A stretch of DNA of 64,000 nucleotides from Lachnospiraceae bacterium (lineage in GTDB: Bacteria > Bacillota > Clostridia > Lachnospirales > Lachnospiraceae): contig JAFZZY010000020.1 in assembly GCA_017615545.1 (NCBI GenBank), forward strand, positions 31,815-95,814, in the 5' to 3' direction. Of this stretch, positions 17,226 to 25,095 are shown one piece after another. The stretch's first letter is position 1; every line of letters starts with the position of its first letter. A program made the translations under genes and the position numbers. The notes under the pieces were generated by a model. That model did not search any database. It saw nothing but the letters and a program-made list of their open reading frames with translations, and had not been told where the DNA came from.

Positions 17226-19205
17226 ATGAAGATTTATGTCAATGCGAAGGCGGGCCGTGACGGAAACGGTTCGAAGGATCTGCCTTTCAAGCGTATCAGC
17301 GAGGCAGCCAAAGTGGCTCAGCCCGGCGATGAGGTCATCGTAGCGAGCGGCATTTACCGCGAGTACGTAGACCCGAAGTTTGCCGGTTGCGAGGGCGCAC
17401 CGATCGTGTACCGCAGCGAAGAGCCTCTGGGCGCGGTGATCACCGGCGCAGAGCTCCTGACCGGATGGACGAAGCTGGCGAGCGGCGTATGGACCGCGAG
17501 CGTGGATAATTCCGTTTTCGGCACCTACAATCCGTACACGACCTATGTTTACGGCGACTGGTATTTCGCCGGCCGCAGCCGTCACACCGGTTGTGTCTAC
17601 CTGAACGATAAGGCTCTCTATGAGTGTAAGACCCTGGAAGAGTGTATCGCGGGTGAGGCGACCGAGTATTCCTGGGAGCCCGAGGCTTCGAAGTATAAGT
17701 GGTTTGCTCAGCAGGAGGACGGACGCACCGTATTTTACTGTAATTTCCAGGGCGCGGACCCGAACCGTGAGAAGGTCGAGATCAATGTCCGCCGCCGCTG
17801 TTTCTTCCCGTCGAAGATCGGCGTGAGCTACATCACCGTATCCGGCTTCGCGATCGAGAAGGCAGCTACCACGTGGGCACCGCCGGCCGCTTTCCAGGAC
17901 GGCATGATCGGCCCGCATTGGTCGAAGGGATGGATCATCGAGGACTGCGATATCTCCAACAGCAAGTGCGCAGGTATCTCCCTCGGTAAGTATTTCGATC
18001 CGGCCAATGACCACTATTTCACCTATAAGCATGTAAAGAGCCCCACCCAGATGGAGCGTGACGCGGTCTGCCGCGGACAGTTCCACGGCTGGTCGAAGCG
18101 GAGAGTGGGCAGCCACATCATTCGCCGCAACAACATCCACCACTGCGAACAGGGCGGAATCATCGGCCGTATGGGCGGTGTATTCTCCGTTATTGAAGAC
18201 AACCACATCCACCACATCAACAACATGATGGAACTGGGCGGCGCTGAGATCGCCGGCATCAAGCTCCACGCGGCGATCGATGTGACGATGCGCAGAAATT
18301 ATATCCATCACTGCACCATGGGCATCTGGACCGACTGGGAGGCACAGGGAACGCGGATCTCGCAGAACCTGCTGTGCTGCAACCAACGCCCGGCGTTCGC
18401 TAAGCAGCTGCCCGGCGGTATGATGTGCCAGGATATCTTCGTCGAGGTAGGCCACGGCCCGACCTTGATCGACAACAACCTTCTGCTTTCCGAGGTATCG
18501 CTCCGTATGGCGACCGAAGGCGTGGCTATGGTCCACAACCTGATCTGCGGTTCCTTTACCTCCGTCGGCGGCGGAACGGACAACATCACGGACGGCGTGC
18601 TGCGTCAGCGCTACACCCCGTACCACATGCCGCACCGCACCGAAGTCATGGGCTTCATGACGATCCTCCATGGCGACGATCGTTTCTACAACAACATCTT
18701 CGTTCAGAAGTGGCCGGACGGCAGCCAGATGACCGAAAACCACGAGAACCTCGAGGTCGGCACCCACGTGATGGACGCATATCCGACCTACGAAGAATGG
18801 ATCTCTCACTTCGACATGGAAAGCGAGACCCCTGACATGGGCGCGCTGGCGAAATACCATTTCTCCGCCCTTCCGGTATGGTCCGAGGGCAATGCTTACC
18901 TCGGCGGCGCGAAGGCGTACTGCCACGAGAAACACAACCTGCTCAGCACCGCGCCGGTGACCGTGGAAGTGAAAGAAGAGGACGGCGCTCCCGTTCTGGA
19001 GACGAACCTCTATGACTTCATCTCGGACTTCAACTGCCCGCTCATCACGACGCAGACGCTCGGCATCGCATTCGAGCCCGAGCAGCGTTTCGAGAATAAC
19101 GACGGGTCCGATATCATCTTTGATACCGACTACCTGGGAGACCACCGCGGACTTTCCGTTCTTCCCGGCCCGTTCGCAGCACCCGTAAAGAAAGTGAAAG
19201 TGTGA
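17226..19205 (+). CDS. glycoside hydrolase family 120 (beta-xylosidase-like), right-handed beta-helix
   Basis: The protein is 659 residues with no signal peptide, so it acts in the cytoplasm. Segments such as WSKGWIIED, EIAGIKLHAAIDV, DWEAQGTR, FVEVGHGP and FYNNIFV recall, from memory, the GH120 beta-xylosidase XylC of Thermoanaerobacterium. By that comparison Asp370 (in TDWEAQGTR) would be the nucleophile and Glu407 (in FVEVGHGP) the acid/base. Between them this protein has about a dozen extra residues (QRPAFAKQLPGGMMCQ region). The N-terminus carries a DUF1565-like start typical of parallel beta-helix proteins. It probably trims imported xylo-oligosaccharides. ATG 17226 follows GAGGAGG; the upstream in-frame ATG at 17184 has no ribosome site. 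Confidence 0.85.
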   Translation: MKIYVNAKAGRDGNGSKDLPFKRISEAAKVAQPGDEVIVASGIYREYVDPKFAGCEGAPIVYRSEEPLGAVITGAELLTGWTKLASGVWTASVDNSVFGTYNPYTTYVYGDWYFAGRSRHTGCVYLNDKALYECKTLEECIAGEATEYSWEPEASKYKWFAQQEDGRTVFYCNFQGADPNREKVEINVRRRCFFPSKIGVSYITVSGFAIEKAATTWAPPAAFQDGMIGPHWSKGWIIEDCDISNSKCAGISLGKYFDPANDHYFTYKHVKSPTQMERDAVCRGQFHGWSKRRVGSHIIRRNNIHHCEQGGIIGRMGGVFSVIEDNHIHHINNMMELGGAEIAGIKLHAAIDVTMRRNYIHHCTMGIWTDWEAQGTRISQNLLCCNQRPAFAKQLPGGMMCQDIFVEVGHGPTLIDNNLLLSEVSLRMATEGVAMVHNLICGSFTSVGGGTDNITDGVLRQRYTPYHMPHRTEVMGFMTILHGDDRFYNNIFVQKWPDGSQMTENHENLEVGTHVMDAYPTYEEWISHFDMESETPDMGALAKYHFSALPVWSEGNAYLGGAKAYCHEKHNLLSTAPVTVEVKEEDGAPVLETNLYDFISDFNCPLITTQTLGIAFEPEQRFENNDGSDIIFDTDYLGDHRGLSVLPGPFAAPVKKVKV

Positions 19206-19207
19206 CT

Positions 19208-19606
19208 ATGAGTACATTTCAAAGTTTGGAAGAGGCACAGGCCTTTTTTACACAGGATCGTTTCGCGACGGAAAACGGAATGACCCTGGACGAGCTCGGT
19301 GAGGACTATGCAGTCTGCAGTGTGGTCCTGACATCCCGCCACAGAAACGCGTACGGCGGTGTCATGGGCGGCGTGATCTTCACGCTCGCCGACTACGCAT
19401 TTGCCGCAGCATCGAATAACATCCATAAGGTCACGGTCGCGATGCAGGTATCCATCAACTACCTGAGCGCCCCGAAAGGCGAGAAACTCACCGCTACCGC
19501 AAAATGCATCAAAGACGGCAAAACGAGCATGGTCGTCAACGTCGATATCACGGATGATACGGGACGCGCGATCGCTCAGTTCGTCGGCACCGGTTTCAAA
19601 CTATAG
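19208..19606 (+). CDS. PaaI-type hotdog thioesterase
   Basis: This 132-residue protein has the hotdog-fold thioesterase pattern: HRNAYGGVMGGVIFTLADYAFAAASN near residues 42-67, followed by INYLSAPKGEKLTATAKCIKDGKT and a C-terminal VDITDDTGRAIAQFVGTGFKL. Members hydrolyse acyl- or aryl-CoA thioesters; the substrate here is unknown. The ATG at 19208 is two bases after the GH120 stop; a GTG at 19202 would overlap that stop. The ribosome site is weak, so translation may be coupled to GH120. A terminator follows at 19615-19656. Confidence 0.85.
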   Translation: MSTFQSLEEAQAFFTQDRFATENGMTLDELGEDYAVCSVVLTSRHRNAYGGVMGGVIFTLADYAFAAASNNIHKVTVAMQVSINYLSAPKGEKLTATAKCIKDGKTSMVVNVDITDDTGRAIAQFVGTGFKL

Positions 19607-19614
19607 TTTCTGAT

Positions 19615-19656
19615 CCCGAATGCGCGTGCATGCACGCGTGTTCGGGTTTCTCTTTT
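19615..19656 (+). terminator. terminator after the thioesterase gene
   Basis: CCCGAA (19615-19620) pairs with TTCGGG (19641-19646) around an inner GC-rich palindrome CGCGTGCATGCACGCG (19623-19638), followed by TTTCTCTTTT. Confidence 0.8.
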
Positions 19657-19677
19657 ACTATTTACCGCTTAGAAGGG

Positions 19678-19698
19678 AAGGTTTGCCAGCCAAACCTT
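19678..19698 (+). other. hairpin before the AEC transporter start
   Basis: AAGGTTTG (19678-19685) pairs with CAAACCTT (19691-19698) around a 5-base loop, 11 bases before the start codon. No strong ribosome site is present, so the hairpin lies where translation starts and could influence it. Confidence 0.5.
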
Positions 19699-19708
19699 GG
19701 GTTCAACG

Positions 19709-20626
19709 ATGATACTTTTAAATCAGATGACGGTCCTGCTCATCATTATGGCCGTCGGCTTTATATGCAACAAGATCAAACTCCTGGACGACGCTTCCAC
19801 GAAGCACATTTCCGCTCTCGTGGTCAATGTTGCGAACCCCTGCCTGGTCCTTTCGGCTGCGGCCGCGGATCACAGCGGCTCCGATAAGTCCAAACTTCTG
19901 CAGGTCGCATTGATCTCGATCGTCCTGTATGCCTGCCTGATCGCGCTGGCGTTTATCATTCCCCACCTGTTGAAGGTGGACCGCGCCTCGTTCCCAACCT
20001 ATCGCCTGATGACCATATTTTCCAATATCGGTTTCATGGGCTTCCCGGTCATCGAGGCTGCCTACGGTAAGGAAGCGCTTTTGTATGCGTCGATCTTTCT
20101 GTTCCCGTACAACATCCTGATCTACACTTACGGTATCTCCCAGATGACCGGAGAGTCTTTCTTACGCGGGGGGATCCGATGGAAGAAGATCTTTAATATC
20201 GGTGTGGATGCGGGAATACTCGCTTTGATCATCTATATTTTCAGTATTCCGGTGCATCCGGTTTTAGTGAAGACCATCGATTCTCTCAGCGGACTGACGG
20301 CTCCGCTTTCCATGATCGTCATCGGTTATTCATTTGCCAAAATGAACTTGAAGGAACTGTTTACCGACGTCCGGATGTTGATCTTCTCGGTGATCAAACT
20401 GGGCCTCATCCCGCTAGCAGGCGTGGCGATCTTGCGTCTCTTCGGCGTCGGCGGCGATCTGCTCGGCGTATGCTTTATCATGTTGGCAACTCCCGTCGGC
20501 AGCATGACTGCCATGATGGCCGGTTGGTATGGGAAAAACGAGGAACTCGCAGCACGCGCGGTCGCTATAACGACTTTACTTTCGGTGGCGACCATCCCGT
20601 TGATGAGCATGCTACTGAATGTATAA
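19709..20626 (+). CDS. AEC family transporter (auxin efflux carrier-like permease)
   Basis: A 305-residue integral membrane protein with about ten hydrophobic segments arranged as two similar halves. It has the family features NVANPCLVLSAA near residues 45-56, FSNIGFMGFPVIEAAYG near 110-126, and a C-terminal ATPVGSMTAMMAGWYGKN. AEC members carry malate, other organic acids or amino acids; the substrate cannot be told here. The start at ATG 19709 (MILLNQMTVLL) has only a weak ribosome site. It is separated from the thioesterase gene by a terminator. The pyrophosphatase-like gene follows after 24 bases. Confidence 0.9.
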   Translation: MILLNQMTVLLIIMAVGFICNKIKLLDDASTKHISALVVNVANPCLVLSAAAADHSGSDKSKLLQVALISIVLYACLIALAFIIPHLLKVDRASFPTYRLMTIFSNIGFMGFPVIEAAYGKEALLYASIFLFPYNILIYTYGISQMTGESFLRGGIRWKKIFNIGVDAGILALIIYIFSIPVHPVLVKTIDSLSGLTAPLSMIVIGYSFAKMNLKELFTDVRMLIFSVIKLGLIPLAGVAILRLFGVGGDLLGVCFIMLATPVGSMTAMMAGWYGKNEELAARAVAITTLLSVATIPLMSMLLNV

Positions 20627-20650
20627 ACGGAATATATGGAGGATCATCCT

Positions 20651-21001
20651 ATGCAATATGATGTGATCGGAACGATCGTAAAAGGGTTCATTGACCGCCC
20701 GCTCGGCAGCGCCCATCCCGACTATCCCGACATGATCTACCCTATCAATTACGGCTATGTCGAAGGCGTTTTCGCACCGGACGGAGAGGAGCAGGACGTG
20801 TACGTGCTCGGAGCCGACGCGCCCTTAGAAACATTTGAAGGCCGCGTGATCGCCATCTACCATCGTCTCGATGACGTGGAAGATAAATGGATCGTTTCTC
20901 TGGACGGATCCGACTACACCGATGAAGAGATCCTGGAGGCGATCCATTTTCAGGAGAAATATTACAAGGGCACATTACTGCGGAATACCGCAATGGTATG
21001 A
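20651..21001 (+). CDS. short inorganic pyrophosphatase-family protein
   Basis: The 116-residue sequence carries IDRPLGSAHPDYPDMIYPINYGYVEG and GEEQDVYVLGADAPLETFEGRVIAI, recognisable as the core of soluble (type I) inorganic pyrophosphatase, including the acidic motif EEQDVYVLG, where full-length enzymes have a DGDPLDVLV-like sequence. It is about 60 residues shorter than typical enzymes and misses much of the C-terminal metal-binding part. Short forms like this occur in Clostridia; whether they hydrolyse pyrophosphate or another phosphoanhydride is not clear from sequence. ATG 20651 follows GGAGG. It is the last normal-composition gene before the AT-rich duplicated module. Confidence 0.75.
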   Translation: MQYDVIGTIVKGFIDRPLGSAHPDYPDMIYPINYGYVEGVFAPDGEEQDVYVLGADAPLETFEGRVIAIYHRLDDVEDKWIVSLDGSDYTDEEILEAIHFQEKYYKGTLLRNTAMV

Positions 21002-21042
21002 TATAAAAAGATCAAAAAGTGATAAAAAAGTGATAATATGGA

Positions 21043-21071
21043 TTGACATAGATTTAATCATCATCTAGAAT
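21043..21071 (+). promoter_or_regulatory. sigma-A-type promoter of module copy 1
   Basis: TTGACA (21043-21048, consensus), a 17-base spacer and TAGAAT (21066-21071). A leader of about 100 bases follows to the ATG at 21178. In it AAGCAAA (21099-21105) can pair with TTTGCTT (21123-21129), enclosed by CATC/GATG. Part of this leader (CGATTTnGCTTC ... ATGACAT) is also present before copy 2. Confidence 0.8.
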
Positions 21072-21177
21072 AAATATAACATTTAGGAGTATCATCGAAA
21101 GCAAACGAATAATTAAGGCGATTTTGCTTCTGGTGATGTATCAGCAATGACATTTAAAATTTTGCGGAGGTTAAACT

Positions 21178-21597
21178 ATGAGAAAAGTTAAGAAGATTGT
21201 ATTGCTATCGGTCCTTGCAACTGCACTTGTCCTGTCAGCCTGCTTGGTTTTCGGATATGGTAATGAGGCTCAGGGTTCAATTGGAGAAGTTCACACAAAA
21301 GGCATAAACTATATCAGTCCGAGTAAGTCATATGCAAGTGCGACAACAACGACGTACATTGAGAATTATCCTAGTCCCACTTCAGCAAACACTTATGTAG
21401 ATGCTACATTTTATTGGGTGGATTACGTTAATAACCAAATGGGTACAGTATATAAAGAAGACAGTTGCCAGAGTGCTTCAACAGTCATTCCGGATACTGT
21501 AACAAATCGATTATATTACAAGGTTATCTCTAATCATTATGTATGGTATGGTCAGGGAAGTTGGTCGTACACAAACCTTACAACAATAGCTCAATAA
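21178..21597 (+). CDS. small exported protein, module copy 1, gene A
   Basis: I do not recognise this 139-residue protein. Its N-terminus is a clear export signal: MRKVKK followed by a hydrophobic run to about residue 26. LSAC at 19-22 fits a lipobox, but the residues after the Cys are hydrophobic, so ordinary signal peptidase cleavage near residue 31 is also possible. The mature part is rich in Thr, Ser, Tyr and Asn. It has two blocks kept in the second copy: ATFYWVDY near residue 75 and SNHYVWYGQGSWS near the C-terminus. One extra Cys lies in the middle (DSCQS) and is absent from copy 2. The ATG follows GCGGAGG. It is first in a three-gene unit with its own promoter. Confidence 0.8.
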   Translation: MRKVKKIVLLSVLATALVLSACLVFGYGNEAQGSIGEVHTKGINYISPSKSYASATTTTYIENYPSPTSANTYVDATFYWVDYVNNQMGTVYKEDSCQSASTVIPDTVTNRLYYKVISNHYVWYGQGSWSYTNLTTIAQ

Positions 21598-21639
21598 GAG
21601 AGACTATGAGTTTGGACTATTATCTAGGGAGATTTGCGT

Positions 21640-23079
21640 ATGAAAAAAATCACATGGTTCTGTATTTCCCTGATGCTTATTTGTTTGATGCTGACTGCGT
21701 GCCGTGAAAATAGTGCTCCTTCGGAGTCGGATGTTTCTGTTGCCTCACTTTCTTCTACGGAGGCCGTACCATCGGGATCTGAGATAAGCGAAGTCGACAG
21801 CTCTCTTTCTGAGATAAGTTCGGGGAAAGCAGAGACAGAGAAAGATACAACTTCCAATTTGACCAGTGATACTCCCCATCTGGTTTGGGCAGTTGGGCTA
21901 TCACCTTATATCACGGCGGAAGCCAGGGGGGAGATTAAGCGTTTTTTGCATGAAAAGGGTATCGAATGCGAGATTGAATTTGTTGATGTTGAAGGCGGTA
22001 CGGCTTACAAAAAATGGTATGAACAACAAAAACAAAAAAATGAATTCCCCGATATCCTTGCCGTGTCTCCTTGGGAGTATGGGATATATGACGCAGTCGC
22101 GTTTATTAGATCAGAACTAATTCCCCTGAATGATTATTTGGATACGAAAGTCGGAAAGAAACTATTAGATAGTTACTGCGATATAGAGTGGAAGCAATTG
22201 ACCATAAATGAAAAAATATATACAATTCCTAAACGCATGCGACAGAGACCCTATGATTTATATATTTATATAAATGATCGGTTCAAGGATGAATTTGAAG
22301 TATCGTTTGACGGCTCCTATGAATCCTTGCGAAAGATATGCGAAGAATCTGAAGGGCAACCGATCATTGCTTCCGACTCATTGGGCACGAGTATACTATG
22401 TCCATTTTTGGGTTATAGTTTCAAAAATGCCTTGTTCTATGATATGAATTTGGAGATGTTTGATGATCTGACCGCACATAAACGGCTGAAAGAACTTTTA
22501 CAAGAGGTATACAGCGATATGCAGACAGGTCGTTTCGTTTCATGGGCATCCTCGGATATTTTATCAGAAAATGTAATGGCCTATATTTCTTTCAATCAGC
22601 CAGATGTATCATTTGCTGGGTATACACAGTATGTGTTGAGCCCATATAGATTTATGGTAGATCCCGGAGCATTCGGGGTGTGCAAATCGTCTTCCAAACA
22701 GGAACTGGCGTTTAGGGTGCTTAGCACATGCTTTTCAGATCCGGAGATAGCCTCCTTAATTGGATATGGTGAGGTAAGTGTTGAAGAATGGAATAAAGAA
22801 ACGGAGATTATAAAATCCGGCGCAATGGATAGGATTGCCGGCTTTTTTCCCGAAATATTGAATGCAGAGGTTGAACAACTGTATAGGACGCAATCGGTAG
22901 TCAATAGTCTTATCGGTAAAATGATAACTTCCAGAGATACTATAAGTGGCATTGGCATCGTGAACCCGAATTATATTGACATTTTGGAGGGTTATTCTGC
23001 TGATTTAGAGGATAACAGCGAAATTTATGACAAGATCAACCAACAACTGAAAGAGTGGACGAAGAATCAAAATGACTGA
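21640..23079 (+). CDS. solute-binding-like lipoprotein, module copy 1, gene B
   Basis: A 479-residue lipoprotein: the signal ends in LMLTAC with Cys21, followed by a Ser/Glu-rich linker of about 60 residues. The folded part resembles family 1 extracellular solute-binding proteins: HLVWAVGLSPYITAEA, FPDILAVSPWEYGIY, IPLNDYLDTKVGKK, INEKIYTIPKR, LYIYINDRF and FRVLSTCFSDPEIASLIGYG are typical positions. No ABC permease or ATPase gene is nearby, so transport through a local complex is not supported; the protein may be a sensor or binding partner. ATG 21640 follows AGGGAGA; the TTG at 21634 lies too close to that site. A hairpin and the gene C ribosome site follow. Confidence 0.8.
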   Translation: MKKITWFCISLMLICLMLTACRENSAPSESDVSVASLSSTEAVPSGSEISEVDSSLSEISSGKAETEKDTTSNLTSDTPHLVWAVGLSPYITAEARGEIKRFLHEKGIECEIEFVDVEGGTAYKKWYEQQKQKNEFPDILAVSPWEYGIYDAVAFIRSELIPLNDYLDTKVGKKLLDSYCDIEWKQLTINEKIYTIPKRMRQRPYDLYIYINDRFKDEFEVSFDGSYESLRKICEESEGQPIIASDSLGTSILCPFLGYSFKNALFYDMNLEMFDDLTAHKRLKELLQEVYSDMQTGRFVSWASSDILSENVMAYISFNQPDVSFAGYTQYVLSPYRFMVDPGAFGVCKSSSKQELAFRVLSTCFSDPEIASLIGYGEVSVEEWNKETEIIKSGAMDRIAGFFPEILNAEVEQLYRTQSVVNSLIGKMITSRDTISGIGIVNPNYIDILEGYSADLEDNSEIYDKINQQLKEWTKNQND

Positions 23080-23101
23080 TGATACGACCACCTATCGTAT
23101 T

Positions 23102-23148
23102 ACCATCCCACTCCATTGAAATGACTGAGTGGGATGGTGTTTTATTTT
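23102..23148 (+). terminator. intergenic hairpin between genes B and C, copy 1
   Basis: ACCATCCCACTC (23102-23113) and GAGTGGGATGGT (23127-23138) make a perfect 12-bp stem with a 13-base loop (CATTGAAATGACT), followed by GTTTTATTTT. It looks like a terminator or attenuator placed inside the unit, 22 bases before the gene C start. The copy 2 counterpart at 26561-26608 keeps the pairing with changed bases. Confidence 0.8.
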
Positions 23149-23169
23149 AAGAGGGTGAAGAAGAAACTA

Positions 23170-24480
23170 ATGAAAAAGATCATCATAGTATTGAGTTTGG
23201 TATTATTGTTTACAGCTTGCGGAAAAAACAATAATACAATACCATCTACGGGGGATGCGAACACAGAGAAAAACGAAACATTTACGGCGACTGAAACTAC
23301 GGCTGCAGATACTCCTTCGATCAATGACAGCCTGTGGTTTGAATGCAGTATGTCGTGTGATAATTCATTCCTGACGAAGGATTATGCGCTTTATCACGAC
23401 CGTCATGGACGGTTGCAGATTTTTGATGTTGCCACGAAGAAGGATCTTGTATACTGTTTCGACCCCGGGTGCGAGCATAAGGAAACGAAGAGGAGCATGA
23501 CCGGGGAGGTTCTGGAGCAGGGGTGTATTGCGTATGAGATCTCGCGCTTTCCCGTGATGATCAAAGAAGATCATTTGTATTTTTTGAATGATTCGAATGA
23601 AATCTGTGTATCGGATCGCCAGGGAGAAAATCGAAAAGTAATCGCGAAAATACCCGGCTATATCTTTGAACCATATAACGTTTATTTCTCGGAAAATGCA
23701 ATCTTTGTGGACTATAGTACTCAATACGAAATGATTGAGGTGAAAGATAATAACGGCGAGTCACGTTGGGGCATCGGGGAGACTAAGCAGAAAAAAACCG
23801 GCGGAGTTGTGAGTGTTGATTTTACTACCGGAAAGGTCACGGAGATCTTTCGAAGAGAAGATTACAGCGCATATGTTGCTAAGGGAGTTGTATGCGGTGA
23901 ACACGTGTACATCTACTATTCGTATAACGATCTGCCCTATGTAAGTCCGATGGGAGACGCGAACGGTTTTCCGTTAGATGAGATCCTGAATGGCATGACG
24001 GTGGAAGAATACGTTGCAGAGTACCCGAAGCACACATGGACAGATATATATGATTATAATACTTCCACCGGCGAAATAAAGTTTTTCATGGAGCATCAAA
24101 AAGATATTTCGTTGTTTTTCAGTGATGATTTCTATGCATACAATAAAGCCGGAGAGAATGGAGCATTTTATCGATACAATGGGGAGAAGATGCTTCAATT
24201 GGACTTCTCGATCAAGGGAGCTTTCAGGACGGATAAAGGCTTCGTTTTCACGAACGTGACCGAACGGGAGGAGTATTGGCTGATCAATGATGATACCGGC
24301 GAAGTGGTAAAGAAGGTAAAGATGCCCTTTGCGAAATTTCTTCCGAGTTGTTTTATCGGGGATTGTGTTTATGGATTGATCAATGGCTCCGCTTATGGCT
24401 ACCTCTCTGCGGAGGATTTTTGGAACAGAAGACCGGAAAATGCAATAAAGTTCAGCGAAATGGACGAAACCGGAAGTTAG
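23170..24480 (+). CDS. lipoprotein with propeller-like repeats, module copy 1, gene C
   Basis: A 436-residue lipoprotein with the signal MKKIIIVLSLVLLFTAC (Cys17). The body is rich in short beta-strand-like units (GRLQIFDVAT, DHLYFLNDSNEICVSDRQGEN, GEHVYIYYSYNDLPY, GAFYRYNGEKMLQLDF, TGEVVKKVK), suggesting a beta-propeller-like fold. A motif YCFDPGCEH near residue 90, followed by LEQGCIAYE, recurs in clostridial lipoproteins of unknown role and could bind metal or form a disulphide. The start 23170 is chosen for the lipoprotein signal; the frame extends 12 codons upstream into the hairpin region without a ribosome site. It is over 80% identical to gene C of copy 2. Confidence 0.8.
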   Translation: MKKIIIVLSLVLLFTACGKNNNTIPSTGDANTEKNETFTATETTAADTPSINDSLWFECSMSCDNSFLTKDYALYHDRHGRLQIFDVATKKDLVYCFDPGCEHKETKRSMTGEVLEQGCIAYEISRFPVMIKEDHLYFLNDSNEICVSDRQGENRKVIAKIPGYIFEPYNVYFSENAIFVDYSTQYEMIEVKDNNGESRWGIGETKQKKTGGVVSVDFTTGKVTEIFRREDYSAYVAKGVVCGEHVYIYYSYNDLPYVSPMGDANGFPLDEILNGMTVEEYVAEYPKHTWTDIYDYNTSTGEIKFFMEHQKDISLFFSDDFYAYNKAGENGAFYRYNGEKMLQLDFSIKGAFRTDKGFVFTNVTEREEYWLINDDTGEVVKKVKMPFAKFLPSCFIGDCVYGLINGSAYGYLSAEDFWNRRPENAIKFSEMDETGS

Positions 24481-24510
24481 TTGAAGTGATTAAAAATTCG
24501 TAAAAGGCTA

Positions 24511-24539
24511 TTGATTTTACGTTTTGGTTGATGTATAAT
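24511..24539 (+). promoter_or_regulatory. sigma-A-type promoter of module copy 2
   Basis: TTGATT (24511-24516), 17 bases, TATAAT (24534-24539), starting 30 bases after gene C of copy 1. The leader to 24641 shares patches with the copy 1 leader (CGATTTAGCTTC and ATGACAT), so promoter and leader were duplicated with the genes. No clear terminator separates the two copies. Confidence 0.8.
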
Positions 24540-24641
24540 AAAGATCACTTTAAAGAGCGACATCAGAAATAAGTGAAAAAAGACGATTTAGCTTCCGATG
24601 ATACATCTGTGATGACATATTATAATTTTGGAGGTTTAACT

Positions 24642-25061
24642 ATGCGAAAAGTAAAGAAGAGTTTAGCGCTATCAGTACTTGCTGTCGCACTTGTCCTGTC
24701 AGCATGTTTGGTATACGGATATGGTAATGAGGCTCATGGTTCGATCGAAGAACTCGATACCACAGGCATTAACCATATTAGTACGGATAAGACCGCTGCC
24801 AGCGCAACAACTACGACGAACATTCCGGGGTATCCTCAACCTCCGGCTGCAGTAACTTCTGTAAATGCAACTTTTTATTGGGTGGATTACAATAAACAAG
24901 AATTCGGAGATGTATATCTTTCGAACACTATGCAAAGCTCTGTAACGGTTAATCCGGGATATGCATCAAACAGGTATTATTATCAGGTCGTTTCCAATCA
25001 CTATGTATGGTATGGCCAGGGCAGTTGGTCGTCGACCAACCTGACGACATTTGTGCCGTAA
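24642..25061 (+). CDS. small exported protein, module copy 2, gene A
   Basis: The 139-residue paralogue of the protein at 21178-21597, aligning end to end without gaps at about 65% identity by hand count. The signal region MRKVKKSLALSVLAVALVLSAC and the blocks ASATTTT, NATFYWVDY and VSNHYVWYGQGSWSSTNLTT are conserved; the middle (residues 85-105) varies most. It has no Cys beyond the possible lipobox. ATG 24642 follows TTGGAGG; an in-frame ATG at 24573 would add 23 residues that look non-coding and span the duplicated leader. Function unknown. Confidence 0.8.
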   Translation: MRKVKKSLALSVLAVALVLSACLVYGYGNEAHGSIEELDTTGINHISTDKTAASATTTTNIPGYPQPPAAVTSVNATFYWVDYNKQEFGDVYLSNTMQSSVTVNPGYASNRYYYQVVSNHYVWYGQGSWSSTNLTTFVP

Positions 25062-25095
25062 GGTAAGAATATGATGAATAATATCAGAGGAGAAG

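Noticed and set aside
21072..21177. Leader of gene A as a known riboswitch (c-di-GMP, SAM or similar)
   Set aside because: I could not find the conserved core bases of any class I know; it is reported only as a shared leader.
21178..21597. Gene A as a lactococcin 972-type bacteriocin
   Set aside because: It is small, exported and aromatic-rich, but it lacks the family's N-terminal Gly/Trp pattern and YSNYYH-like block, and no immunity membrane protein or ABC transporter is adjacent.
21640..23079. Gene B as part of a local ABC sugar importer
   Set aside because: No permease or ATPase gene lies in or next to either copy of the module; only the binding-protein-like fold is supported.
24573..24641. 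Upstream N-terminal extension of gene A copy 2
   Set aside because: The extension lies in the duplicated leader, lacks a ribosome site, and has no counterpart in copy 1; ATG 24642 has TTGGAGG.
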